From positions 1 through 11,729 of the forward strand of contig CAMNLS010000024.1 of the NCBI GenBank assembly GCA_946543495.1: a stretch of 11,729 nucleotides of DNA. Reading direction: 5' to 3'. Origin of the DNA: an uncultured Selenomonadales bacterium (GTDB lineage Bacteria; Bacillota; Negativicutes; Selenomonadales; Selenomonadaceae). A program made the position numbers and the translations under genes. Shown one piece after another: positions 1-7,475 of this stretch; the stretch's first letter is position 1; every line of letters starts with the position of its first letter. A model generated the notes under the pieces. The model saw only the letters and a program-made list of their open reading frames with translations, was not told the origin of the DNA and did no database searches.

Positions 1-51
1 ACGACCTCTTCCACCCCAAGGAAGCGCTCTCCCAAACTGAGCTACGTCCCG
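1..51 (-). tRNA. tRNA-Pro (anticodon GGG), 5' portion only
   Basis: Read on the minus strand from position 51, the sequence folds as the first two thirds of a tRNA. The acceptor 5' strand CGGGACG is at 51-45. A D-arm with GCTC/GAGC stem follows. The anticodon stem is CTTCC (24-20) with GGAAG (12-8), closing a 7-nt loop TTGGGGT (19-13). Loop position 33 is T and positions 34-36 are GGG (17-15), the proline anticodon. The variable region and the start of the T-arm (AGGTCGT) follow, and the window edge removes the rest (T-arm, acceptor 3' strand, CCA). The CGGG 5' end fits bacterial tRNA-Pro. Confidence 0.9.
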
Positions 52-62
52 AACACCTGCGC

Positions 63-91
63 AGTCTATCACACCTTAAAAAATTTTGCAA
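63..91 (-). promoter_or_regulatory. Candidate promoter for tRNA-Pro
   Basis: On the minus strand there is a -35-like TTGCAA (91-86), a 17-bp spacer and a -10-like TAGACT (68-63). Transcription would start near 56, about five bases before the mature tRNA end at 51, a plausible short leader for RNase P. The same TTGCAA hexamer serves as a likely -35 at 10699-10704. This is pattern matching only. Confidence 0.4.
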
Positions 92-100
92 GCTTTTTTG

Positions 101-127
101 TTGACAACTGAAGTACTAAGCTATAAA
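101..127 (+). promoter_or_regulatory. Candidate promoter for the TadG-like gene
   Basis: A consensus -35 TTGACA (101-106) is followed after 15 bp by TATAAA (122-127). Shifting the -10 by one base (ATAAAT) gives 16 bp, so the spacing is slightly short. The start site would fall near 134, giving a leader of about 30 nt with AAAGGAG at 148-154. The leader carries the GAAAAATTTATTGA element (135-148) also seen in modified form before csaB and hisC. Confidence 0.55.
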
Positions 128-165
128 TTGTAAAGAAAAATTTATTGAAAGGAGCGTGAGTTCAT

Positions 166-2262
166 ATGTTTAAGCGAAATGGTTCGGGGGGATATCAGAT
201 GCGTGGACAGGTTGTTGTATTTTATGCTTTGATGATTCCAGTCTTTCTCTTTTTCGGCGGCGTAGGTCTTGACCTCGGCTGGTATTATTTGAACGTGTCG
301 AGGCTTCAGAATGCGGCGGACGCATCGGTTATCGCGGGAGCTAAAGCATTGGCATCCGACAAGACTAACTTTAATCATTACAAATACAAAGCTCTTGTGG
401 ATAAATATCCTAGCGACATGCCCGACACTACGACAAACAAAACGGCGGGCGACATTGCGGCGGCTAATTACACGCTGAAAAATCTTTCTTCCGACGCTAA
501 CTATGTTCAAAGCGAGGACGGCAAAACCTACACGCTGAAGGACAACTACACCAGAGGCGACAATACAATCACCATGACGCCTGGTCTTTATAAGGACGTT
601 CAAAACAATTATTACTACGTCATCGGGCTTAGCGAAAACATTCATCATTTCTTTTTAGGTTTCCTCGACGATATGAATGCTGGCGTCGTGGCTGTGGCTA
701 TGCTTAAACAGCATGTCATCGTGCCGCCATCTGGCGAAGACGTGGAAACGACTGTTGACGGCACTAATATCTTAAGCGAGATGTACGCTCTGGCTAATGT
801 TTCCGTTATCAAGAACTGGGAGTGGCAAGACTTTTACAGTAAAGATACGGTAACTTATGGAAACCTTCCAGCACAGTATGCAGACTTAGTAGGTACAAAA
901 GTATATCCAAAAGAGATGTACAAAGAAAAGTTTGGAGGAAAAGAAGTTTACGGCACAAACGGCGAAAAGTGGAATGAATACCAAGATAAAACGGAAGATA
1001 CGGTAAAGAAATCAAACAAAACAAAGACAGTTCACTATAAGGACGGCGACCACTATAGGACAGAAACCGTATTGGTGCAACCAACAAGTCCCGATGGCAC
1101 TACTTCCAGTAACGCAATAAATTTCGACTCCATAAACCTCGACTTTCATCCTGATCTTAACTATGATTTTACCGAGGATTGGGATATAGGGTATCCAACT
1201 CCAGGAGGCAGATCGTTATCCTCTATACAGAACGGTAGCAGATCCAGTCATGCCGGTTACGATCTTAGGATTCACTCTACTTTTAACTTCGGAGTTCCCT
1301 ATCCCGTTCGCAACAATTGGAAAAATAAAGATACCAATCCAGAAGACGTTTTATACGTGCGCATTGAGAGCGAGCCGATTTTGCCCCTGCCTTTTGTAAA
1401 GAATCAACAAACAAAACATACGGTTTTCAGCACAGTGCGCCAGATAATCCTAAACATAAATCAATCAAACATGGGTAGCCAATATCGTCCGCTGATGTTC
1501 TTTTACACGGGACCAGAAACTTTCAACAAAGATTACGATTACGAGGACTTGAACGACGATTCACAAGTGCGAGCCTCTCAACCCGTTATCTTAAATCTCA
1601 ATGCCGATGCTCGCGTTTGTCTGTTTGCTCCGCACAGTCCCGTAGTCATCAACGGCAACAATAAAAAGATGCAAGGCTTCGTTATCGCGAAAAAGTTTGT
1701 GCGCCTGACGACTGAAGATGATTACGACGTACGTGAAGAAGACGGCAAGACGAGATATTTTGACAAATCGAAGCCAGATAAAGAATATTTCCTCAAGGAA
1801 GATGAGCACGGCAACGATTTGTTCATTGATGAATACGGCAATGTAGATACAAGAGACTTGCCTTTGAATGATTCAAGGTATACTCGTGACCCAGACTATA
1901 TTGCCCAACTCAAAAACGATTCGGAACGTTCAGACTATCTTGAGCAACTTGCAAGCGACAAACAATATCTTAATCACCTCAAAGGAGATTCGGCTTATGC
2001 TAACTGTTCTGAAATGCCAGAGCGTGCCGACAAAATCGACTTCGAATACTTCGACGACTACGAAAAGATTTATAAGATGAATAATGCCTTTAATCTCAGC
2101 ACAGATTCTTATTACGATTCGTTCCAATTGGAGAGCTTGAAGAGAAACGTTTATACTTACTTGGATAATTATCTTACTCACCGCGACAACGACCCAGAAA
2201 ACGATAAGCCCTATTCCGTCGACATGTTCTTCACGACTATAAGGTCTACTTGGCTTGATTAA
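166..2262 (+). CDS. Secreted/surface protein with TadE/G-like N-terminus and unrecognised acidic body
   Basis: The protein has 698 residues. Residues 14-60 match the Tad (TadG-like) N-terminal pattern: a Gly-Gln before one hydrophobic segment (about 16-37), then GLDLGWYYLNVSRLQNAADA and an Ala-rich stretch. In TadE/G proteins this segment anchors a pseudopilin-like or pilus-associated protein exported with Flp/Tad pili. The remaining ~620 residues I do not recognise. They are rich in Asp, Asn, Tyr, Ser and Thr. A hydrophobic, beta-like stretch (471-513) is followed by a highly charged region with a degenerate Y-[IL]-x-x-L repeat (578, 591, 601). No other tad genes are in the window. The start is chosen for AAAGGAG (148-154), 11 nt upstream of ATG. 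Met12 (199) is a weaker alternative behind a G-run. The gene looks more AT-rich, with more AAA/AAT/GAT codons, than its neighbours. Family assignment rests on the N-terminus only; the role is inferred to be at the cell surface. Confidence 0.75.
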   Translation: MFKRNGSGGYQMRGQVVVFYALMIPVFLFFGGVGLDLGWYYLNVSRLQNAADASVIAGAKALASDKTNFNHYKYKALVDKYPSDMPDTTTNKTAGDIAAANYTLKNLSSDANYVQSEDGKTYTLKDNYTRGDNTITMTPGLYKDVQNNYYYVIGLSENIHHFFLGFLDDMNAGVVAVAMLKQHVIVPPSGEDVETTVDGTNILSEMYALANVSVIKNWEWQDFYSKDTVTYGNLPAQYADLVGTKVYPKEMYKEKFGGKEVYGTNGEKWNEYQDKTEDTVKKSNKTKTVHYKDGDHYRTETVLVQPTSPDGTTSSNAINFDSINLDFHPDLNYDFTEDWDIGYPTPGGRSLSSIQNGSRSSHAGYDLRIHSTFNFGVPYPVRNNWKNKDTNPEDVLYVRIESEPILPLPFVKNQQTKHTVFSTVRQIILNINQSNMGSQYRPLMFFYTGPETFNKDYDYEDLNDDSQVRASQPVILNLNADARVCLFAPHSPVVINGNNKKMQGFVIAKKFVRLTTEDDYDVREEDGKTRYFDKSKPDKEYFLKEDEHGNDLFIDEYGNVDTRDLPLNDSRYTRDPDYIAQLKNDSERSDYLEQLASDKQYLNHLKGDSAYANCSEMPERADKIDFEYFDDYEKIYKMNNAFNLSTDSYYDSFQLESLKRNVYTYLDNYLTHRDNDPENDKPYSVDMFFTTIRSTWLD

Positions 2263-2322
2263 TCTTCAGCCCAAACAAAAAGGAGCCTTCGCGCAGGGCG
2301 AGGACTCGTCGATTGGTAAATT

Positions 2323-2359
2323 AAAAAGCCCCCGTACAACCGTTGCGGAGGCTTTTTTT
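2323..2359. terminator. Bidirectional Rho-independent terminator
   Basis: AAAAAGCC (2323-2330) pairs with GGCTTTTT (2350-2357). The stem continues as CCG with CGG after one C-A mismatch and closes an 11-nt loop. T-runs flank the stem in both reading directions. It therefore ends both the plus-strand TadG-like gene (stop at 2262) and the minus-strand metal-lipoprotein gene, whose TAA (2360-2358) overlaps the T-run. The interval 2263-2322 holds no gene. Confidence 0.85.
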
Positions 2360-3245
2360 ATTGCAGTGCCTTTACAAGCGTCAAAGCATTGTTGAGCATT
2401 CTGTCCACGTAGTCGAGTAAGTTTTCAGGCTTAGCCTCGCCCGTGACGATCGGGTCGAGTTCAAAGACTTTCGCGTCAGTTTCGCGGGCAATCGTTTCCG
2501 CCGCCTTAGACGAATACTGCGGTTCCGTGAAGATTATCTTTACTGGCAAGGCGTTTATCTTATCAATCGTCTCGGCAAGCTCCTGCGGCGTCGGCTCGGT
2601 GCCCGGCTCGCGTTCGATGACTGCAACCACGTTAAGCCCGAATTCCTTTGCCATATAAGGGAACGCCTCATGGAATGTCACGATGTCTCTGTTCGGCAAC
2701 ATTGTCAGCGATATGTGCAGTTCGTCGCGAAGGGTCGTTAGCTCGTCGACGTAATCAAGCGTGTGACGTTTATAAGCGTCGATATGCTTTGGGTCAAGCT
2801 CGCACAGCTTAGACGAAATATTTTTCACCTGTTGAATCGAATAAGTTATGCTCATCCACACATGCGGATTCGGCTTGCCGTCCTCCACAATCGGAACTAT
2901 TTCGGGCGAGTCGCTTGCGTCAATGATTTTCAAGTTCGGGTGCGCCTCAATGACTTTATCCAAGAAACTTTCCATGCCCAGTCCGTTCACGACAAAAATA
3001 TCAGCCGTCTCCAAAGTCTTCATGTCTTCGGGCGTCAACTGGTAATCGTGCAAGCAACCTGTCTGCGGCGGCGTCAAGTTCACGACCTCCACGCCTTCGA
3101 CGCCGCGAGTTATGTTCAGCGTGTCAAGGTACATTGGATAAAACGACGTGACGATTTTTAAATTGGCGTCGTCCTTCTTATCGGAGCCGCAACCCATTAG
3201 CGCGAACGTCAACAGAATCAGCGCGAGACTTATAATTTTTTTCAT
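2358..3245 (-). CDS. Metal ABC transporter substrate-binding lipoprotein (ZnuA/TroA family, probably Zn or Mn)
   Basis: The 295-residue product captures a transition metal outside the cytoplasmic membrane and hands it to an ABC importer. The signal peptide (1-18) ends in a lipobox, with lipidated Cys at 19 (LMGC). Cluster A-1 ligands in the expected order are His66 (in CLHDYQL), His128 (in NPHVWMS), His192 (in TFHEAFP) and Asp264 (in FELDPI). The His-rich loop that often sits between the first two ligands in ZnuA is absent, so zinc versus manganese is unresolved. The ATG at 3245 is preferred over an upstream in-frame ATG at 3302. It has GAGG 8 nt upstream and starts directly at the signal peptide, whereas the longer form would bury that peptide behind a Cys/Arg-rich tail. 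The ribosome site lies in the last codons of the aminotransferase gene (4-nt gap), so translation is probably coupled. It is the last gene of the operon. No permease or ATPase gene accompanies it. Confidence 0.9.
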   Translation of the reverse strand: MKKIISLALILLTFALMGCGSDKKDDANLKIVTSFYPMYLDTLNITRGVEGVEVVNLTPPQTGCLHDYQLTPEDMKTLETADIFVVNGLGMESFLDKVIEAHPNLKIIDASDSPEIVPIVEDGKPNPHVWMSITYSIQQVKNISSKLCELDPKHIDAYKRHTLDYVDELTTLRDELHISLTMLPNRDIVTFHEAFPYMAKEFGLNVVAVIEREPGTEPTPQELAETIDKINALPVKIIFTEPQYSSKAAETIARETDAKVFELDPIVTGEAKPENLLDYVDRMLNNALTLVKALQ

Positions 3246-3249
3246 GCGC

Positions 3250-4422
3250 TTAACCTCGATACTCCGCCGCCAACTTTTTGAACAACGGCAACGAACGTTC
3301 AATGGTCTCTTGCTTTATGCAGTAAGCCGCGCGGAAATAGCCGGGTGCTCCGAAGTCTGCGCCGGGCACAAGGAGTAAGTCATATTTCTTAGCGCGTTCG
3401 CAGAAGGCGTAGTCATCAGCCTCTAAAGCTTTAGGGAACAGATAGAACGCGCCTTGAGGTTTAACACACTCGAAGCCCGCCGCAATCAATCCGTCATACA
3501 AAATTTTTCCGTTGCGTTCGTAGGGCGTGATGTCGACTGCTTTGCCCGCGCATTTGGCAACGACTAATTGCCATAAGCTCGGCGCGTTGACGTGAGTAAG
3601 AACTCTAGCCGCGCCCGCAATCGCGCCGAAGACTTTATCGAAGTCAGCGACCTCATCGGGCACGACGATATAGCCAATGCGTTCGCCGGGCAACGAAAAA
3701 CTTTTACTGTAAGAGTAGCAAACGAGCGTATTCCAATAAAAGTTCGTGACCCAAGGCACGTCGACGCCGTAAGCAAGTTCGCGATAAGGTTCATCGCAAA
3801 TCAGGAAGATGTTATGCCCTTGAGCCTTAAGAATGTCCGTGAGCTTAGCGATTGTCTCTTTTGAGTAAACCGCGCCGCTCGGATTGTTCGGCGAATTGAT
3901 GATAACTGCTTTAGTCTTCGGCGATAAAAGTTTCGTGAAGTCGTCGAAGTCAATCTGCCAATCTTCGGGGCGCGGCTTGACAACTTTAAGCGTCGCGCCG
4001 ACCGACTCGACGAAAACTTTATATTCGGGGAAGTAGGGCGCAAAGGTTATGAACTCGTCGCCAGGCTCCGCCAACGCCTTAAAGCAGATTGTAATAGCCG
4101 CCGCCGCTCCGCTCGTGACGAAAAGATTTTTCCCTGCGAAGTTCGTTCCGAAGCGTGCGTTGATGCTTTGGGCAAGAGTTTCGCGGACGTTCGGATTGCC
4201 AGGCGCGACCGTGTAACCATGAACTTGCGCAGGCTCGTAAGACTGCAGAATATCAATCGCGGCGTCGCGAACGAATTCGGGCGTCGGCACATTCGGATTG
4301 CCTAAGCTGAAGTCGAAAATATTTTCTTCGCCGACTTCAGCCGCGCGCTTGCGTCCGAACTCAAATATCGTGCGGATAGTAGATTTCTTCGTGCCCAGCT
4401 CATACATTTTGGCTGATACCAT
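3250..4422 (-). CDS. PLP-dependent aminotransferase, class I/II (aspartate aminotransferase fold)
   Basis: The 390 residues are typical of fold-type I aminotransferases, cytosolic enzymes that move an amino group from an amino acid to a 2-oxo acid through pyridoxal phosphate. Visible landmarks are the GNPNVPTP segment near the N-terminus (41-48), NSPNNPSG (176-183) with the cofactor-contacting Asn180, CDEPY (209-213) with Asp210 for the pyridine nitrogen and Tyr213, the Schiff-base lysine Lys240 in SYSKSFSLPGERIGY with phosphate-binding Arg248, and a C-terminal YFRAAYC whose Arg should hold the substrate carboxylate. The amino-acid substrate cannot be read from sequence. ATG 4422 has AAGGAG 9 nt upstream, and that site overlaps the last codons of the preceding gene (stop 4429), a sign of coupled translation. 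It sits in an envelope operon between a phosphoethanolamine transferase and a metal lipoprotein, so a role in supplying an envelope precursor is possible but unproven. Confidence 0.9.
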   Translation of the reverse strand: MVSAKMYELGTKKSTIRTIFEFGRKRAAEVGEENIFDFSLGNPNVPTPEFVRDAAIDILQSYEPAQVHGYTVAPGNPNVRETLAQSINARFGTNFAGKNLFVTSGAAAAITICFKALAEPGDEFITFAPYFPEYKVFVESVGATLKVVKPRPEDWQIDFDDFTKLLSPKTKAVIINSPNNPSGAVYSKETIAKLTDILKAQGHNIFLICDEPYRELAYGVDVPWVTNFYWNTLVCYSYSKSFSLPGERIGYIVVPDEVADFDKVFGAIAGAARVLTHVNAPSLWQLVVAKCAGKAVDITPYERNGKILYDGLIAAGFECVKPQGAFYLFPKALEADDYAFCERAKKYDLLLVPGADFGAPGYFRAAYCIKQETIERSLPLFKKLAAEYRG

Positions 4423-4428
4423 TAATAA

Positions 4429-6312
4429 TCACTCCTTGTCATCTGTAAGCTTATGTTGACCAAGCATCGTCGTTAAAGTGTCGCGTGTGAATCGGTAGGC
4501 AGGAGAAGAAAAATCTTGCCCCGCGTCGTAGCGATTCGACGGTGCGTTTATCAGTCCGCAAAATGTATCATAGAACATGTCATTTGTAAAATATTCCTCG
4601 CGGCGGCTCTCAAGTGTCGTCGCCTGTTCGGGGCAAAGCCTTTCATACTCCGGCGAAAGATAAATGAACATCGGCACGCGCAACATCTCGAAGCGGAACA
4701 CGTCGGGATTGTGCGATATCTTCAAGTCTTCGCCGTGGTCAGAGAAATAAATCATCGCTTGCAAGTTCAAATTGTCCTTAGCGTAGTCGAAAATCTTCGA
4801 CAAGACGTAATCAGTATAAAGAATCGAATTGGCGTAGCTCGGCGCGGCAAGCATCATTCCGGTTCCGTCTTTAGTCACCCACTTTTTAAAGCTACGCGGA
4901 TAACGGCTGTTGTAGTAGATATGACTGCCCATGAGGTGGAAGACGATAAAATTATTTTCGTGCGGGTCGACGCGCTCAAAGAACTTTAATAGCGTCTCGT
5001 CTTCAAGCCCGCTAAAGTCAAAGGCGTCGTCCGTCCACTCGGAAACGTCCGCAGTCTTAGCGACAAGAGTTATCGCGCTTTCGTATTCGCCGTAGCGTCC
5101 TTGATTGCTGAACCAGTAAGTTTTATAACCTGCCTTGCGTGCCGCGTCGACGATTGAGACCGACTCGAAAAATTCTTTATCGTTGTATTGGCTTTGCTCA
5201 GTCAAGGCGCGTTGCAAAACCGGAACTGTCTGCGTCCACGAGGCGTAAACATTTTGGAAGATAATAAACTTTCCGTCATATGTTGTCAAACGCGGTGTAT
5301 TATCGGGTGTCGCTTCGTAATCGGGATTAATTTTTACGTCATCGGGGAGCGCGGGCGGCGGCGGAACTTTATCAAGCTTGCTCGAAAGCCAGGGCGTGTT
5401 GTCGAACGGGAAGGCGGGATTGTAAGCGTGCATGTAATCGCGGCTAGCACTTTCGCCGATGACAAAAATCACGGTGCCTTTTGACTTAGCGGGCAAAGTT
5501 TGCGCGGCGTCAATCTTCAAGTCAGCTAATCGCTCGTTGCGTCCTTCGGAGTAGCGTTGGGTCTGTGCGGCGTAGTCAGTGACCGTCTTCCAAAGCCCCG
5601 CCATCGAAGTTTGCGGAACGTAGTAAATCAACGCGGCTAAGCTACCGACGAAGGCAACCACTGCCGCCGCAAGTCTGAACTTGTCGACGGTGAGCCGCTG
5701 TAGAAATTCTTTGTGCGTCCTGTAAAAGAATCGGAGAGCCAATCCAATCGCCGCGAAGATTAGAAACAAATTCGGCAAGCCAATCATCGCGTGGAGGAAT
5801 TCGCCAGCCTCATGCCAGTTCGTCAAGTAAATTGCCATGAGCGACGCCGGCGATAAGCAATGCCACGTTAAGCAGTAATAGACAAGCTCGACCAGCGGCA
5901 CAAGCCAAAAGATTAAATTCAACGCGCAACTTATCCACGCCGAACGCAAAATTATCGTCGTGCTCGTGAGCAAAATAAAAATCGCCGTGCCAACAGCGAA
6001 GTCATAATAAATCAGCGACATGAACCATTGCCGCTGATAAGTCCACGTGTAAAGCAACGGGAACATCACGAGCCACGCCAAGCCCGTTAAGAGGTTCGGC
6101 AACATCGGACGCGAAAAAATTTCCTTGCGGGCGGCGAACTGAATCAACCATAACAGCGCAAGCGTTACGGGCAACGGCGGGAAAAAATATTTCGGCGCGG
6201 CGGGTTGTCCAATGTCAATGTAAAAGACTTCGCCGAGGTAATAATATAACGCCGCATAGGCTAAAAACTTTTTGTTATCGGACATGAGCGAGTTCAGCGG
6301 CAAGCTTAGCAT
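4429..6312 (-). CDS. Phosphoethanolamine transferase (sulfatase/alkaline phosphatase superfamily, EptA/CptA-like)
   Basis: The 627-residue inner-membrane enzyme is predicted to move phosphoethanolamine from phosphatidylethanolamine to an envelope glycan such as lipid A or LPS core. Hydrophobic segments fill about residues 12-235 (five or so TM helices). The extracytoplasmic sulfatase-fold domain begins at about 279 with VIFVIGESASRD. Glu287 is a metal ligand and Ser288 the likely nucleophile, where EptA and LtaS have Thr. Other landmarks are NTPWL (305-309), a Thr-rich NVYASWTQT (354-362), MGSH (461-464) with His464, and FSDHGED (523-529) with metal ligands Asp525/His526. About 40 residues with a PPPP run separate NTPWL from FQNVYAS and look like an insertion. 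The start is uncertain: ATG 6312 overlaps csaB by 38 nt with GGAG 15 nt upstream, while Met10 (6285) overlaps by 11 nt with no clear ribosome site. Either implies translational coupling to csaB. An exact substrate cannot be named. Confidence 0.88.
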   Translation of the reverse strand: MLSLPLNSLMSDNKKFLAYAALYYYLGEVFYIDIGQPAAPKYFFPPLPVTLALLWLIQFAARKEIFSRPMLPNLLTGLAWLVMFPLLYTWTYQRQWFMSLIYYDFAVGTAIFILLTSTTIILRSAWISCALNLIFWLVPLVELVYYCLTWHCLSPASLMAIYLTNWHEAGEFLHAMIGLPNLFLIFAAIGLALRFFYRTHKEFLQRLTVDKFRLAAAVVAFVGSLAALIYYVPQTSMAGLWKTVTDYAAQTQRYSEGRNERLADLKIDAAQTLPAKSKGTVIFVIGESASRDYMHAYNPAFPFDNTPWLSSKLDKVPPPPALPDDVKINPDYEATPDNTPRLTTYDGKFIIFQNVYASWTQTVPVLQRALTEQSQYNDKEFFESVSIVDAARKAGYKTYWFSNQGRYGEYESAITLVAKTADVSEWTDDAFDFSGLEDETLLKFFERVDPHENNFIVFHLMGSHIYYNSRYPRSFKKWVTKDGTGMMLAAPSYANSILYTDYVLSKIFDYAKDNLNLQAMIYFSDHGEDLKISHNPDVFRFEMLRVPMFIYLSPEYERLCPEQATTLESRREEYFTNDMFYDTFCGLINAPSNRYDAGQDFSSPAYRFTRDTLTTMLGQHKLTDDKE

Positions 6313-7360
6313 TCTTGCGCGCCAGGTCTCCGAGTTCTTTTAATAATATGTCGTCGCAGGAGCTTTTATGTTCGGAAAGTTTCTTCAAGGTCGCGGCGAA
6401 GATTTTATCAGCCGTCACGTCAGAGAAATTGCCAAGCGGCTTTTCGTTGACGGAGCCTAAGAAACGTTCAATCTTCGGGTCGTAGGAGATGCCGAGCATG
6501 GGAACATTCATAACGCCCGCGAAAATCAGCGCGTGCAGTCGAACACCAATTAAAACGTCCATGCACCCGACGAGGCTTAGAATTTCCCGCGTCGTGAATT
6601 CCTCTTCGAGCACAACGGGCGAAGTCTTCATTAAGGCGGCGATTGATTGCGCGGCGCGTATGTCTTCGGGGAACTTCATCGGGATAAAAATAATCTGCGC
6701 GTCGTTCGTTTCCGTAAGGCGGTCGAGAGCTTCGGCAAGTTCGCGCTGAAACTTTTCCCACTCAAGCCAATGACGAATCGCCACGCCGATAACTTTACCG
6801 CCGCTAGCTTTCACGTGACGCGCTAAAATTTTTTTCCCGAACTCAAGCGGCACAGGTTTAATCGCTAAGACAGGGTCGGCGGTGCAATAAATCTTCGGGC
6901 GAGTTATCTTAAGGCGTGAAAGTTCCTCAAGCGAGCCGCTATCGCGAACGGTGATTAAGTCGACGTGATTTAGGATTAAGTTCGTGAGCTTGTGAGCCAA
7001 CACGCCGCGAATTGGTCCGATGCCTTGAGCATAGAGCATGACGCGTCGCCCGAAGGCAAGCGCAAAAAAAATTATCGTCAGGTAATAGTAAAGACTGCGC
7101 CCGCTCGTCACGTTCTGCAAGAGTGAGCCGCCGCCGCTTATGAGCAAGTCCGCCGCGTGGATTTTTTTTATGATAGTCCAAATGTCCAGCCACGGCACCG
7201 CGTCGACGTTGTGGCGTCGTTTGGTGTATTCGGGATTGAGTGAAATAACCGTGACGCTTAAGTCTTTGACCTCCTCGCGCAAGACTTCAAGCATCGCCGA
7301 GAGCATAGCCTCATCGCCGCCGTTCTTTGAACCGTAATAGCCGGAAACTACGATTTTCAT
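6275..7360 (-). CDS. csaB: Polysaccharide pyruvyl transferase CsaB
   Basis: The 361-residue enzyme belongs to the pyruvyl transferase family (PF04230). In Gram-positives CsaB adds ketal pyruvate to a secondary cell-wall polysaccharide so that SLH-domain proteins can dock. Orthologues also occur in diderm bacteria with SLH-bearing outer-membrane proteins. Landmarks are N-terminal KIVVSGYYGSKNGGDEAML (2-20), ISGGGSLLQ (74-82), LYAQGIGPI (109-117), TVRDSGS (137-143), CTADPVLAI (159-167), IGVRLHALIFAG and ISYDPKIERFL near the C-terminus, all typical of CsaB. ATG 7360 is chosen over an in-frame upstream ATG (7438). GAGGTG sits just before it, homology begins there, and the extra 26 residues would cross the promoter. 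It is the first gene of a four-gene minus-strand operon. Its 3' end overlaps the phosphoethanolamine transferase gene, so two surface-glycan-modifying enzymes are co-expressed. Confidence 0.88.
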   Translation of the reverse strand: MKIVVSGYYGSKNGGDEAMLSAMLEVLREEVKDLSVTVISLNPEYTKRRHNVDAVPWLDIWTIIKKIHAADLLISGGGSLLQNVTSGRSLYYYLTIIFFALAFGRRVMLYAQGIGPIRGVLAHKLTNLILNHVDLITVRDSGSLEELSRLKITRPKIYCTADPVLAIKPVPLEFGKKILARHVKASGGKVIGVAIRHWLEWEKFQRELAEALDRLTETNDAQIIFIPMKFPEDIRAAQSIAALMKTSPVVLEEEFTTREILSLVGCMDVLIGVRLHALIFAGVMNVPMLGISYDPKIERFLGSVNEKPLGNFSDVTADKIFAATLKKLSEHKSSCDDILLKELGDLARKNAKLAAELAHVR

Positions 7361-7384
7361 AGCCACCTCAAAAATTTTTCGTAA

Positions 7385-7415
7385 AGTATATGTGTTTATT
7401 CTTCCCGCGCCGCAA
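7385..7415 (-). promoter_or_regulatory. Candidate promoter for the csaB operon
   Basis: On the minus strand a good -10 TATACT lies at 7390-7385. The best upstream hexamer is TTGCGG (7415-7410) at a long 19-bp spacing. The start would be near 7378, giving a leader of about 18 nt that contains GAAAAATTTTTGAGG, including the csaB ribosome site. The -35 is weak, so the promoter may need an activator or may be placed slightly differently. Confidence 0.45.
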
Positions 7416-7424
7416 TTCCCCTGC

Positions 7425-7453
7425 TTGCATACCTTCAACGCAAATGATAGAAT
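7425..7453 (+). promoter_or_regulatory. Promoter for the redox cassette (extended -10)
   Basis: TTGCAT (7425-7430), a 17-bp spacer and TAGAAT (7448-7453) with an extended TGA directly before it (7445-7447) make a convincing sigma-70-type promoter. The start would be about 7460, almost at the AAAGGAG ribosome site (7459-7465), so the leader would be very short. The promoter is divergent from that of csaB; the two -35 regions lie close together or overlap within 7410-7430. Confidence 0.65.
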
Positions 7454-7475
7454 TCAATAAAGGAGTTGATTTATC

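Noticed and set aside
142..648. Long minus-strand open frame opposite the TadG-like gene (168 codons)
   Set aside because: It lies antisense to a gene with promoter, ribosome site and family match. Its product shows no coherent domain and has no good ribosome site. It is a shadow.
2283..2309. Second imperfect hairpin (GAGCCTTCGC against GGCGAGGACTC) before the terminator
   Set aside because: Pairing needs two bulges and there is no T-run after it. It may form but has no visible role.
3246..3302. N-terminal extension of the metal lipoprotein to ATG 3302
   Set aside because: The extension is Cys/Arg-rich, overlaps the aminotransferase gene, and would bury the lipoprotein signal peptide. ATG 3245 has a proper ribosome site.
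7361..7438. N-terminal extension of CsaB to ATG 7438
   Set aside because: It would cover the divergent promoters, and family similarity starts at the Met at 7360, which has GAGGTG just upstream.
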